Assembly: GCA_937922235.1 (NCBI GenBank) | Contig: CAKZVC010000021.1 | Span: 1-64,000, forward strand | DNA length: 64,000 bases | Reading direction: 5' to 3' | DNA from: an uncultured Acidimicrobiales bacterium | GTDB lineage: Bacteria > Actinomycetota > Acidimicrobiia > Acidimicrobiales > SHLQ01 | Part shown: one piece after another, positions 1 to 12,236 of the stretch | Layout: each line of letters opens with the position of its first letter | How positions within the stretch are numbered: the stretch's first letter is position 1 | The notes under the pieces: generated by a model | What the model was told of the DNA's origin: nothing | Databases searched by the model: none | The model's input: only the letters and a program-made list of their open reading frames with translations | Translations under genes and position numbers: made by a program

Positions 1-22
1 AGCAAACTGCATACCTTTGAAG

Positions 23-1216
23 TTACTCGCTGGTTACTTCTTGAGGCGAGCTGCAGTGCGAAATCGTCACATTTCTTTGGACGGGTTGTGGATTGTTTGG
101 AGCCGGTGGTGGTGCTGATGGCGGTGTTCGAAACGGCCGGCGTGGCCTTTTCGCAGAAAGGCGCATCTGCGACAGACCTCGGCCCATGCTGTGGGCGAGC
201 TCTCGCACCGACCGAATCGGATGACGCAACCACGCCTTCGCCACGATGGGCACCGGGCGAAGACCTCGAAACGGGTACGCCATCTGTGCAGCCATCGACG
301 TAGGCACGACCTCGTCAACCCCGTAGATCGACGGGCGACGATCTGGCGGCATAAACCACGTTCCGAACGCCATGTCCCATGCAGGCAAGAACACCGAGTA
401 GTTCGAATTGATCGCATCGGCTTCATTTGCATGATGCCAGTGGTGAAAGTCCGGCGTGATCAACAGTCGCTGGATCGGGCGCCAACGCCAACGGACGTTG
501 GCATGCAGGAACAAGCCAATGACGATCTGGATGGCCGCAAGAGCTCCCGTCAGCTCGAGGCTGAAACCAGCGCTCAACAAGAACACGATCGGCGGGGCGA
601 GGATAAAGCCATCGATTGGATGGTTTCGAAACGCCGAGATCCAGTCCATTGTCTCGATCGAGTGGTGGATCGAGTGGAAGCGCCACAGGAACGGCACTTC
701 GTGACTCCATCGATGCACCCAGTAGATGATGAGATCGAAGAGCGCGAAGCCGATCAACGTTTGGGCCAAGGGTGACAACCCGGCGACGAGCGGGCGAAGC
801 AACAGCGCAGGCAGCCACACCATGCTCGCAACCCCGATCACGACGCCGACAGCCAAGGTGACGACACCTAAGGCGGGCTGGCTAAGGGCGTAGGCGATGT
901 CGAGGCTCAAGTGACGTCGTCTCAAAGGCTGATCATGTCGCGGAAAGATACGTTCGAACGGGACGATGAGCACGAACAACAAGGCGACGAGGACAATCGG
1001 TGACTGATCAAACGCGAGCGAACCGCCAACCACTGCAACAGCAAAGAGCCGGAACCACCACCGGCGTCGGCGAACCCGCGGTGGCTCGGGGCTGTCGGAC
1101 GTCGGGGTGGCGTTCGGAGCCGGCGGTGGTGGTACAGGAGCGGTCTGCCGTCTGTCTGCGAGAGTGGTTGAGGTCGCCATACCCTCACGATGACGTACCC
1201 GGCGACGATGGACCAT
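23..1216 (-). CDS. Sterol desaturase / fatty acid hydroxylase family membrane protein
   Basis: Di-iron membrane hydroxylase superfamily. The three histidine boxes are clear: HRWSH, then HSIHH about 10 residues later, then HHWHH about 75 residues further on, set among several hydrophobic helices. They should bind a non-heme di-iron centre that oxidises a lipid C-H bond; the substrate cannot be read from sequence. The N-terminus is proline-rich and cytosolic-looking, followed by an Arg cluster and the first membrane segment. The start is uncertain. The ATG at 1216 has a GGGGG stretch 7 nt upstream, giving 397 residues. An in-frame ATG at 1180 gives 385 residues but has purines directly abutting it. 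The reading frame stays open further upstream, antisense to the neighbouring ppk2, and that part is spurious. The gene is divergent from ppk2. Confidence 0.85.
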   Translation of the reverse strand: MVHRRRVRHREGMATSTTLADRRQTAPVPPPPAPNATPTSDSPEPPRVRRRRWWFRLFAVAVVGGSLAFDQSPIVLVALLFVLIVPFERIFPRHDQPLRRRHLSLDIAYALSQPALGVVTLAVGVVIGVASMVWLPALLLRPLVAGLSPLAQTLIGFALFDLIIYWVHRWSHEVPFLWRFHSIHHSIETMDWISAFRNHPIDGFILAPPIVFLLSAGFSLELTGALAAIQIVIGLFLHANVRWRWRPIQRLLITPDFHHWHHANEADAINSNYSVFLPAWDMAFGTWFMPPDRRPSIYGVDEVVPTSMAAQMAYPFRGLRPVPIVAKAWLRHPIRSVRELAHSMGRGLSQMRLSAKRPRRPFRTPPSAPPPAPNNPQPVQRNVTISHCSSPQEVTSE

Positions 1217-1279
1217 AAGGGATCCCCCGGAGATGACCCTGAGATCCATACGCTCAAGACGTGCCGTAGGAGGACCACC

Positions 1280-2101
1280 ATGTCGAACACCAATCCCGTG
1301 CCCGTCGATCACTATCGGGTCGACCCGGCAAGCTTTGCTGGACTCAGCGCCTTTGACCCGAACGCCAACGGCGGATACGACAAAGCCACGGCGAAGCCGA
1401 TCATGAAGGCGCTCAACGCCCGAGTCGAGGAGCTCCAGGAGAACTTGTATGCCCATGGCAAAGAGCGGCTCCTGTTCGTATTGCAGGCGACTGACACTGG
1501 CGGTAAGGACGGCACTATCCGCGCTGTCTTCGACAAGACGAACCCGCAAGGCGTGCACGTTGCGTCGTTCAAAAAGCCAACGAGCGAAGAACTCGCTCAC
1601 GACTATCTGTGGCGAATCCACAAACACACCCCGGCCAAGGGTGACATCACCATCTTCAACCGCAGCCACTACGAAGACGTACTGATCGTGCGAGTACGCG
1701 ATCTGGTCCCAGAGGCCGTATGGCGCAAGCGCTACGAGCACATCCGCAACTTCGAACAGCTTCTGGCAGACGAGGGCACAACCATCGTCAAGATCTTCCT
1801 GCACATCTCCAAAGACGAACAGCGCGAGCGTTTGCAGGCACGCGTTGACGAGCCGGCCAAGCACTGGAAGTTCGAAATGGGCGACCTCGAAGAACGCAAG
1901 CTCTGGGATGACTATCAGGCTGCCTTTGCTGACATGTTGACCGAAACGTCAACCCCTGACGCACCGTGGTACATCGTGCCAGCGAACCGCAAGTGGTACC
2001 GCAACATCGTGATCAGCCAAATCTTGGTCGACACGCTCGAGAAGATCGCGTCCGACACGTTCCCACCAAACCCCGAACTCAACGGCCTCGTCATCGAGTA
2101 G
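1280..2101 (+). CDS. ppk2: Polyphosphate kinase 2 family protein (polyP:nucleotide phosphotransferase)
   Basis: A 273-residue PPK2-type P-loop kinase that moves phosphate between polyphosphate and nucleotides. The family Walker A variant TDTGGKDG lies near residues 71-78. FNRSHYEDVL near 126-135 is the Walker B/lid motif region, followed by the conserved RVRDLVPEAVW stretch. The start is fixed by a strong TAGGAGGA ribosome site at 1267-1274, 5 nt before the ATG; the longer open frame upstream is non-coding. The length suits a single-domain class I PPK2. Whether it prefers AMP, ADP or GDP cannot be told. It converges on the SMP-30-like gene, with a palindromic repeat between the two stop codons. 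Confidence 0.93.
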   Translation: MSNTNPVPVDHYRVDPASFAGLSAFDPNANGGYDKATAKPIMKALNARVEELQENLYAHGKERLLFVLQATDTGGKDGTIRAVFDKTNPQGVHVASFKKPTSEELAHDYLWRIHKHTPAKGDITIFNRSHYEDVLIVRVRDLVPEAVWRKRYEHIRNFEQLLADEGTTIVKIFLHISKDEQRERLQARVDEPAKHWKFEMGDLEERKLWDDYQAAFADMLTETSTPDAPWYIVPANRKWYRNIVISQILVDTLEKIASDTFPPNPELNGLVIE

Positions 2102-2103
2102 AG

Positions 2104-2152
2104 ATTTCTGCCCCGTTTCAGACCCCTCAGGTCGGTTTTGGGGCAGAGAAAT
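2104..2152. repeat. Dispersed imperfect palindromic repeat, copy 1
   Basis: The outer arms TTTCTGCCCC and GGGGCAGAGAAA surround inner arms GACC/GGTC. The conserved non-pairing stretches GTTTCA and CGGTTTT lie between the two stems. Near-identical elements lie at 5903-5949 (same orientation) and 52428-52477 (inverted). This copy fills the space between two convergent genes and could terminate both. Confidence 0.85.
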
Positions 2153-2155
2153 TCG

Positions 2156-3058
2156 TTAGCTCGCGAACTTCGGTTCGGGGACGCCGGCGACCCCAAGGTC
2201 TAGAGACAAAAGAGCTCCCGCGGGAACGCCCGCGCTGCGCTTCTCGTCGACCGGCCCACCTTGAAGACTCGTCACATACATCGTCGTCAAATCGGCCCCT
2301 CCGAACGCAAGCATCGTTGGCATCGAGACGGGAAGATCGATGACTGCCAGCACGTTGCCATCTGGGGCAATACGGGTGAGTGCCCATCCGGTCACCGATG
2401 CCGACCAATAGCAGCCCTCGGCATCGAGGCAGGCACCGTCGGGAACCCCACGAATCTCTGCGGTCGCGCTGTAGTCGAAGAACACCCGCTTGTTCGAGCG
2501 CATGCCTGTCGAAAGGTCGTAGTCCCAGACCCAGATCGTTGCCGTGAACGTGTCGGCCCAGTACATCCGCTCACGCTGAGGGTCGAAGACCAAGCCGTTC
2601 GGGATGCCCACGTCGGTCTCGAGCGTGTCGATCTTGCCCATGTGATCGAGGGAGTACAGCGAACCGGACGAGAGCCCTTCGTTGGTGACAGGGTGCATGG
2701 TTCCCGCAATGAACCGGCCAGCAGCGTCACATCGGCCATCGTTGAGTCGGTTGCCGGTCGAGGGATCTTCGGCAGCAGCGAAGTGGGTCAGCTCACCCGA
2801 GGCCCAATCGAGCCACTCGAACGACGTCTCCGTCGCGACCAGCAGCCGGCCGGGAGTTTGCGTGAAGACGAACGAACCTGGCCGTCCGGGAAGCGACGTT
2901 GACTCGGTCTCTCCGGTTGCCGGGTCGTACCGATGGATCGCCCGGCCGTCGATGTCCTCCCAGTACAACGACTGATCGTCAGCGTTCCACACTGGGCACT
3001 CCCCCAGTTGTGCAACCACGGTGTCTATCTGGGTGATCTCGGCCTGCGTGCGCTCCAT
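2156..3058 (-). CDS. SMP-30/gluconolactonase/LRE family protein
   Basis: Six-bladed beta-propeller of the SMP-30/regucalcin/gluconolactonase family, 300 residues. Visible family marks are LGECPVWN at about residues 18-25 (Glu metal ligand), RLNDGRCDAAGRFIAGTM, GIPNGLVFD (Asn ligand) and PDGACLDAEGCYW (Asp ligand), so the divalent-metal lactonase site looks intact. The likely role is sugar-lactone hydrolysis; the substrate is unknown. I chose the ATG at 3058 (MERTQ) because the propeller begins immediately after it. Upstream in-frame codons lie inside a 14-bp inverted repeat and give a non-conserved peptide. There is no signal peptide, so it is cytosolic. Confidence 0.88.
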   Translation of the reverse strand: MERTQAEITQIDTVVAQLGECPVWNADDQSLYWEDIDGRAIHRYDPATGETESTSLPGRPGSFVFTQTPGRLLVATETSFEWLDWASGELTHFAAAEDPSTGNRLNDGRCDAAGRFIAGTMHPVTNEGLSSGSLYSLDHMGKIDTLETDVGIPNGLVFDPQRERMYWADTFTATIWVWDYDLSTGMRSNKRVFFDYSATAEIRGVPDGACLDAEGCYWSASVTGWALTRIAPDGNVLAVIDLPVSMPTMLAFGGADLTTMYVTSLQGGPVDEKRSAGVPAGALLSLDLGVAGVPEPKFAS

Positions 3059-3068
3059 AAAACGAATC

Positions 3069-3104
3069 GTACCTGGCACCAGAGGAGCGGCTGGTGCCAG
3101 GTAC
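3069..3104. promoter_or_regulatory. 14-bp perfect inverted repeat just upstream of the SMP-30-like gene
   Basis: GTACCTGGCACCAG at 3069-3082 and its exact complement at 3091-3104 are separated by 8 nt. It ends 10 nt before the ATG at 3058. It could be an operator or a leader hairpin. There is no U-run typical of an intrinsic terminator, only GTTTT next to the start. Confidence 0.6.
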
Positions 3105-3176
3105 AAGACTGCTCTTCTTCCCTACGAGGAGAGCTTCCGCAACCGGAGGGGATTACGGGTTGGGGGGATTGGATAT

Positions 3177-3216
3177 CGGGGCCCGGCGGCGACGGCGGAG
3201 AAGACGCCGGGCCCCG
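3177..3216 (-). terminator. GC-rich hairpin downstream of the lipoprotein gene
   Basis: CGGGGCCCGGCG at 3177-3188 pairs perfectly with 3205-3216 (12 bp, 16-nt loop). It lies 16 nt beyond the stop codon of the minus-strand lipoprotein gene. No U-tract follows, so it would be a non-canonical terminator or a 3'-end stabiliser. Confidence 0.6.
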
Positions 3217-3231
3217 ACACTTGGCTCACGC

Positions 3232-4353
3232 TTAGTTCAGCGTTGCGGTTCCACTTGGGAAGTCGGGTCCTGCTCCGAGGTCGATTCCAACATGGTCAGC
3301 GGTTCCGTCAGGGACGCCTGCAGCGAGTGGCTTGAATGCGAACGGAGCTGGGCTGTCGTCATCTTCAGGCTCGATGCTGATCACGATGGTCGAACCGGTG
3401 AGGTCGGTTGGGAACTCAAGACCGTCAGGTGCGTTCTGGATGAAGTCCTCACCTGGGTAGTTCGGGCCGGTTGCGTCGGTTCCGGAGAAGCCGTTGAAGT
3501 CGTCAGCTGCGCCTGGGTCGACGAAGCGTCCGGTGCTCACTGGCTGGCCGTCGATGACTGCCCAACCTTCATAGACCCAACCTGCAGGGAGCTCGGGAAT
3601 GTCGAGACCCTGAACTGCTGCGCCATCGACGATGTCGATGAACCAAACGCCGGAGAGCTCGTCGTCTTCAACCGTTGTGGTTGGCGTAGCGAGGACGAAC
3701 TGGCCACCGGCTTCGGAGAAGTCGTTGCCGAGTGCTGCCGGGTGTCCAACAGTGAGCTCAGCGACGCCGTCGACGAGGTCGCCAGCGAGCACGTGGGCGT
3801 CAGCTGGAGCTGGGTCGTCGCCCTCGGCTGGCTCGATCGTCAGGACAAAGGCGGTGCCGGTGGAGAGGTCATCCCAGTCTGATCCGGTGTGGTACACCTT
3901 GCTGCCATCAGCCTCAACGCTGAAGCGGCCGGTGCTGTACGGGTTGCCGTCGACGATGACCCAACCTTCGTAGACGAATCCGTCTCCGAGTGGCTCAAGG
4001 CCGTCGAACTCGAGAGCGACTTGCTGAGCGTCAGCGAGGGCCATTGCGTCGCCCTCTTCCATCGCATCTTCCTCCATGGCGTCCTCTTCCATGGCGTCCT
4101 CGTCGTCGGCCATTGCTTCTTCTTCCATGGCTTCGTCATCAGCCATGGCTTCCTCTTCCATAGCCTCTTCATCTTCCATGGCTTCTTCGTCTTCCATAGC
4201 TTCTTCGACCTGCTCTGTGGCGTCGGAGGTTCCTGCGGTGACCGCATCTACCGAGCTTGCGGCGTCAGAGCCACATGCGGCAGCGACGAGAGCGGTCGAA
4301 AATAGCAGTGCTGCCATTTTCGTCCGTGTGTTTTGTTTCTTTGAGATAGCCAT
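3232..4353 (-). CDS. Secreted lipoprotein with acidic Glu/Ala/Met/Asp-rich linker and two repeated anti-sigma-K-like domains
   Basis: A 373-residue exported lipoprotein. An Lys/Arg-rich start and hydrophobic segment end in the lipobox ALVAAAC, with the lipidated Cys near residue 27. A low-complexity linker of about 60 residues follows, made of EEAMEDEEAM- and EEAMADDEAM-type units. After it come two related domains marked by VYEGWVIVDGNPYSTGRF and VYEGWAVIDGQPVSTGRF. This YEGW..V-DG.P.STG.F signature resembles the extracytoplasmic domain of anti-sigma-K (RskA-type) proteins, but no transmembrane segment or sigma-binding N-domain is present. The start at 4353 has AAAGGAA about 10 nt upstream. 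Function is unknown; I infer a surface-anchored binding protein. Confidence 0.8.
   Translation of the reverse strand: MAISKKQNTRTKMAALLFSTALVAAACGSDAASSVDAVTAGTSDATEQVEEAMEDEEAMEDEEAMEEEAMADDEAMEEEAMADDEDAMEEDAMEEDAMEEGDAMALADAQQVALEFDGLEPLGDGFVYEGWVIVDGNPYSTGRFSVEADGSKVYHTGSDWDDLSTGTAFVLTIEPAEGDDPAPADAHVLAGDLVDGVAELTVGHPAALGNDFSEAGGQFVLATPTTTVEDDELSGVWFIDIVDGAAVQGLDIPELPAGWVYEGWAVIDGQPVSTGRFVDPGAADDFNGFSGTDATGPNYPGEDFIQNAPDGLEFPTDLTGSTIVISIEPEDDDSPAPFAFKPLAAGVPDGTADHVGIDLGAGPDFPSGTATLN
4045..4209 (-). repeat. Codon-level tandem repeat encoding the EEAM(E/A)(D/E) linker
   Basis: Imperfect 15-bp units built from GAAGAGGCCATGG-like codons repeat about ten times within the lipoprotein gene. Units differ mostly at synonymous or Asp/Glu positions. 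Length change by slippage is plausible but not shown. Confidence 0.7.
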
Positions 4354-4527
4354 TGGGGGGTGTTCCTTTTCAGTCTCTGAATCTCGCTGTTGTGTGTGTA
4401 CGAGTTCGTTGTGATGTGAAAGGAAAGCGCGTTTGTGCGCCCGAGAATCCCGAAAGCTGATCTGTTCAGAAGTCGTTCTCAACCAGTTCCCAAGCCGTTC
4501 ATTTCCGGCATGCGATAGAGGAGACTG

Positions 4528-5868
4528 TCAGGTCGCAAGACCCAAGATCGTCGAGGCGGCAATCGCGATGTCCTCGGTAGAGGTGGCCCAGCTGCACACG
4601 CTGATCCGAATGATTGGACGCCCCTCCCACACCGATCCGCTGCACCAGAGGACGTCGCTTTGTTGAATCGCGATCAGCAGTTCATCGGTGGCCTCATCGG
4701 TGGCAGCACGAACGAGCACTTGGTTGAGCACGACATCGTTGACGACGTCAAGCCCGCCGTCGCTAAGGACCTCGGCCAGGCCTGAGGCAAGCGCACAGAG
4801 CCGGTCGGTGTGTGCGGCTACGCCGTCAGCTCCGAGCGACTTGATCACGGCCCACGCTTCGATCGATCGAGCTCGCTGCGACATGTCGATGCCACGGCTG
4901 ACCGGTTCGATCCGGGCGGACTCAGGAATGTACTCAGCACCTACGTGGAACGTTCGCGCCATGTCCCCTCGGTCGCGCACGACCGCAATCGCCGAGTCAT
5001 AGGTGGTGTTCAGCCACTTGTGCATGTCGGTAGCCCACGAGTGGGCTCGATCGACGCCGTTCATCAGCGGGGCTTGGGACGGCGACGAACTCGCCCACAG
5101 CCCGAATGCACCATCGACATGAATCCAATGCGGGCTGTCGGCGAAGTGGTCGGCGACCGCAGCAAAGGGGTCCATTGCCCCCGAGTTCACATTTCCAGCC
5201 TGCAAGACCACGAGTGTTGGCTCTCCTGGCTCGGGCAGTTCGCTTGCGATCAGCCGCCCTTCGCTGTCTGCCGGCACCGTGATCACACGATCACGACCGA
5301 GACCGACGTAGCCAAGCGCCTTAGTCACGCTTGAATGCGCCGCAGCGCTCACAACAACGCGAATCTCGGGCGCCCCAAACAGGCCGCGCTCCACCGAATC
5401 CCAACCGGCCTCAGCAAGGAGCGCATCTCGAGCAACAGCCAGGCACGCAGCGTTGGCGGCCGAGGTTCCTGAAACGAACTGGTGCTGGGAGCCAGCGGGC
5501 AGACCCAGAAGGGCGGTCAACCATCCGCCGACAACCGTGTCAAGCACGCCAGCAACTGGCGACATCACGCCAATCGCAGCGTTCTGATCCCACGTCGCTG
5601 AGAGCCACGACGCCCCAACGGCAACCGGATAGGCCGCACCGGTCACGAAGCCAAAGTACCGGCCGCCGCTCGATGCAACGGTTCCCGGGCTTCCGACCTC
5701 GTCAAGCATCGCGAGCACCTGGGTTGGCTCGGTCGCGCCTCGGGGCAGCGGCTCGACAAACCCGCTGAGCTGCTCGATGGCTGCATTGCTCGGAAACACA
5801 GGGCTATCGCCACGCTCCCGCAAGTAGGTGATTCCACGGGCAGCGGCCTCGGCCAAAATCTCATCCAT
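4528..5868 (-). CDS. Pyridoxal-phosphate-dependent group II decarboxylase (aspartate aminotransferase fold)
   Basis: A 446-residue PLP enzyme of the aromatic-L-amino-acid/glutamate decarboxylase group. The HVDGAFG motif near 250-256 carries the Asp that binds the pyridine nitrogen. The ATDMHKWLN motif places the Schiff-base lysine near residue 284. The GTSAANAACLAVARD segment resembles the phosphate-binding region. The substrate could be an aromatic amino acid, glutamate or aspartate; the context gives no hint. The start at 5868 gives a full-length family N-terminus. It lies just upstream of the lipoprotein gene on the same strand but 174 bp away, so it is probably a separate unit. Confidence 0.88.
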   Translation of the reverse strand: MDEILAEAAARGITYLRERGDSPVFPSNAAIEQLSGFVEPLPRGATEPTQVLAMLDEVGSPGTVASSGGRYFGFVTGAAYPVAVGASWLSATWDQNAAIGVMSPVAGVLDTVVGGWLTALLGLPAGSQHQFVSGTSAANAACLAVARDALLAEAGWDSVERGLFGAPEIRVVVSAAAHSSVTKALGYVGLGRDRVITVPADSEGRLIASELPEPGEPTLVVLQAGNVNSGAMDPFAAVADHFADSPHWIHVDGAFGLWASSSPSQAPLMNGVDRAHSWATDMHKWLNTTYDSAIAVVRDRGDMARTFHVGAEYIPESARIEPVSRGIDMSQRARSIEAWAVIKSLGADGVAAHTDRLCALASGLAEVLSDGGLDVVNDVVLNQVLVRAATDEATDELLIAIQQSDVLWCSGSVWEGRPIIRISVCSWATSTEDIAIAASTILGLAT

Positions 5869-5902
5869 GCGGCGACACTACCCATTCCCCACGAATCCAG
5901 GG

Positions 5903-5949
5903 ATTTCTGCCCCGTTTCAGACCTGACAGGTCGGTTTTCGGGCAGGAAT
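5903..5949. repeat. Dispersed imperfect palindromic repeat, copy 2
   Basis: Same element as at 2104-2152. The outer arms are TTTCTGCCC/GGGCAGGAA, the inner stem GACCTG-A-CAGGTC is perfect here, and the unpaired GTTTCA and CGGTTTT blocks are conserved. This copy sits between divergent starts (5868 minus, 5969 plus), so a purely terminator role does not explain it. Confidence 0.85.
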
Positions 5950-5968
5950 CTTGTTGTAGGTTGTCGGG

Positions 5969-6376
5969 ATGAGCGGTGAAACCGACCTGGCCAAGATGCT
6001 GCAGTCCATCTCCGTGACCAAGCGACCCGATGACTATGTCGTAGTAGCGCTCTCCCCCACTGACGACGTGCCGACGCTCGGAAACGGTGTCGCTGCGGTC
6101 ATTGACGAACATGAAGGGCCCACGGTCATCTCGACGATCAAGCGTGCGGCCCACGAGGGTTGGCCGCACGACTTCGTAGCGGCTTGGCTCACCATCGATG
6201 TACATAGTGCACTCGAAGCCGTTGGCTTGACGGCAGCGTTCTCCCGCCAGCTTGGGCGGGCAGGCATTCCGTGCAATGTGATCGCTGGCTTTCACCATGA
6301 CCACATCCTTGTCCCCCACGACAAGAGCGACGCCGCCATCGAAGTCATCGAAGCGCTTGCAGGAGAATCTGCTTAA
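5969..6376 (+). CDS. ACT domain-containing protein (DUF2241-like)
   Basis: A 135-residue stand-alone ACT-fold protein resembling the DUF2241/COG3602 group. It begins MSGETDLAKMLQSISVTKRP, then DDYVVVALSP, an alternating beta-alpha pattern, and the typical C-terminal CNVIAGFHHDHILVPHDK segment with paired histidines. Such proteins are thought to bind small ligands, often amino acids. No catalytic domain is attached. The ATG at 5969 directly follows the palindromic repeat. The next gene begins 72 nt later on the same strand and may be co-transcribed, but no functional link is evident. Confidence 0.8.
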   Translation: MSGETDLAKMLQSISVTKRPDDYVVVALSPTDDVPTLGNGVAAVIDEHEGPTVISTIKRAAHEGWPHDFVAAWLTIDVHSALEAVGLTAAFSRQLGRAGIPCNVIAGFHHDHILVPHDKSDAAIEVIEALAGESA

Positions 6377-6448
6377 TACTTGCACATAGTGATCCGATGA
6401 CCAGGAGATGCATCGGCGGTTCACTCACTTCTTCACCGGGGCCTCATC

Positions 6449-7660
6449 GTGAAGTCCCAGTCCCCTCACCTCACGGTCTTTGGCTTCGAAGTTCGCTTCG
6501 AACTCTTCTTCTGGCTGACCACACTCTTTATTGCAATCCGACTTGGTGAACAGCACTGGGGATACGCAGCGCTCTGGATTGCTCTGGCCACGGTCTCGGT
6601 CTTGCTCCATGAGCTCGGTCACGCCATTGCGTATCGTCACTACGGGGCGAAGGCTCGCATTGCGATGACCGGTTTCGGTGGCCTGACCTATGGCACCGAA
6701 ACCGATCACATCACGCCCAAGCAGCAGATCGTCATCTCCCTCGCTGGCTCGACGATCGAAATGCTGGTTCTCGGGTTCCCTGCCATGCTCATTCGCAGCG
6801 TGTGGGATCCCGCATATGGGTCGTGGGCGTACCTGACGCTGACCTGGCTCATCTGGATCAACGTGACGTGGGCACTCGTCAACCTTGCTCCGGTGTGGCC
6901 AATGGACGGTGGCAAAGTTCTCGAGCAGGTCTTCATCATTCGATCAGGGCACAATCGAATGCGCCTAGTGCACAAGATTTCGATCGCAACGGGCGCCGTA
7001 GCAGTACTCGTGTGCTGGAACTACGGTTTGCGCTTTGGCATCTTCCTCTTCCTCTTCTTCATCGTGATGAACTTGTTCGGGTTGCAAGTCATCAAGACGA
7101 AGAAGCCGTATCAGTTGTGGCCCGGCCTCGACAGTGCCAACGGAACAAAACGGATGTGGGAAGACGACCTCGTCCCTCAAACCGTGTCGAAGCAACAGCA
7201 TGTCCAAAACAGCTTCGCGGCGCTCGTAGACGAACGAACTCATGACGTCGACCGGCACCTTGCCCAGATCTCCAACGCCAAACGGACATCGAAGAAAGTA
7301 CAAGTACTCGTCGAGGAGCTCTCTGTCTGGCGCGAGCTCACTGACGGCCGTCCAGATCTCGCCGAACAAGCACTTGGCAGTGTCTCAACGGCGAGCGCGA
7401 CGCTTCAGGCCGTTATGGCTCTCGAAGCTGGTGAGCTCGCGATCGACGGCCTCGCTCAGGCGATCATGGACGAGGCGAATCATCCCGCCTCTGAGCAGGG
7501 AATCGTCTGGGCCGCCCGAAACGGATATATCGCGCAGCTCACCACAAACCTGCTCGATCGCGACACCCCTCACGCGCTTGGGCATGCGGTTCGTATCGAG
7601 TCAGTACTCGATGCCGCTGGCCTGCACGACGAACGCCGTCTCGTGGCATCGATGATCTAG
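6449..7660 (+). CDS. Site-2 protease family zinc metallopeptidase (M50)
   Basis: A 403-residue intramembrane metalloprotease. HELGH at about residues 54-58 supplies the two zinc histidines and catalytic Glu, and NLAPVWPMDGG near 145-155 supplies the third ligand Asp. The first about 220 residues form roughly six membrane helices. The remaining about 180 residues are soluble and helix-rich with no recognised domain (no PDZ or CBS seen), which is larger than in minimal M50B proteins. The GTG start at 6449 is preceded by CCGGGGCC and gives the family N-terminus directly before the first helix. Substrates are unknown. It faces the ATP synthase operon tail-to-tail. Confidence 0.88.
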   Translation: MKSQSPHLTVFGFEVRFELFFWLTTLFIAIRLGEQHWGYAALWIALATVSVLLHELGHAIAYRHYGAKARIAMTGFGGLTYGTETDHITPKQQIVISLAGSTIEMLVLGFPAMLIRSVWDPAYGSWAYLTLTWLIWINVTWALVNLAPVWPMDGGKVLEQVFIIRSGHNRMRLVHKISIATGAVAVLVCWNYGLRFGIFLFLFFIVMNLFGLQVIKTKKPYQLWPGLDSANGTKRMWEDDLVPQTVSKQQHVQNSFAALVDERTHDVDRHLAQISNAKRTSKKVQVLVEELSVWRELTDGRPDLAEQALGSVSTASATLQAVMALEAGELAIDGLAQAIMDEANHPASEQGIVWAARNGYIAQLTTNLLDRDTPHALGHAVRIESVLDAAGLHDERRLVASMI

Positions 7661-7680
7661 CGGCTAACCCGAAATGCAAC

Positions 7681-7719
7681 AAAAACGACGAAACGCCCCG
7701 AGCCGAAGCCCAGGGCGTT
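7681..7719 (-). terminator. Intrinsic terminator of the atp operon
   Basis: Read on the minus strand, AACGCCC-TGGGC-TTCG-GCTCG-GGGCGTT folds into a 12-bp stem with a UUCG tetraloop. It is followed by TCGTCGTTTTTG. It lies 24 nt after the atpC stop and is a strong rho-independent terminator for the operon. Confidence 0.9.
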
Positions 7720-7742
7720 ACGTACGAACTAGGTACTAGCAG

Positions 7743-8152
7743 CTAGTGGCCGCCGCCGAATCCTGGGAGCGCACCACTGGCAACACCGAGGCGAACCTCG
7801 GCACGCTTGAGTGCACCTGCAGCCTCAGCATCCTCGGCATCAGCCGAGATTGCGGACTCTGCGTTCGACTTCGCTGCCTCAGCGCGAGCAACATCGATGT
7901 CTTCCTTGGCTTCTGACACGTCAGAAAGGATCGTCACCTTGTCGCCAGACATCTGGACGAAGCCCTGATGGATTGCGAAGACCTGCATGTCGCTTCCGGA
8001 GAAGACCGTGGCGGCAGACACCTGTAGCACACCAATGAACGGGACGTGGCGGGGCAAGAATTCGATGTCGCCACCACCAACGGTGCGAACAACGACCTTG
8101 TCTGCCTCACCCGAAAAGGTGATGCGCTCAGGAGAGACGAGCTCGACCTGCA

Positions 8153-8153
<1 letters not shown>
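7743..8153 (-). CDS. atpC: ATP synthase F1 subunit epsilon
   Basis: A 136-residue central-stalk subunit. The N-terminal beta-sandwich is clear (MQVELVSPERITFSGEADKV, then GDIEFLPRHVPFIGVL) and is followed by the two-helix C-domain. That domain carries a short Ala-rich coiled region ending GALPGFGGGH. It couples rotor gamma to the c-ring and can inhibit ATP hydrolysis. Its ATG overlaps the atpD stop by one base (TAATG), implying translational coupling. It is the last gene of the operon, with the terminator immediately after. Confidence 0.95.
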
Positions 8154-10560
<2,407 letters not shown>

Positions 10561-10574
10561 TCAGCGAATCCGTT

Positions 10575-12200
<1,626 letters not shown>

Positions 12201-12236
12201 AGTTTCTTCTCTTCTTGTTCGTTCGTTGGCCCGCCG

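Noticed and set aside
5861-6424. 187-codon minus-strand open frame opposite the ACT gene
   Set aside because: It overlaps the clear ACT gene, and its end is translated palindromic repeat (CPKTDLSGLKRGRN). The same peptide appears at copy 1, which shows it is repeat sequence and not protein.
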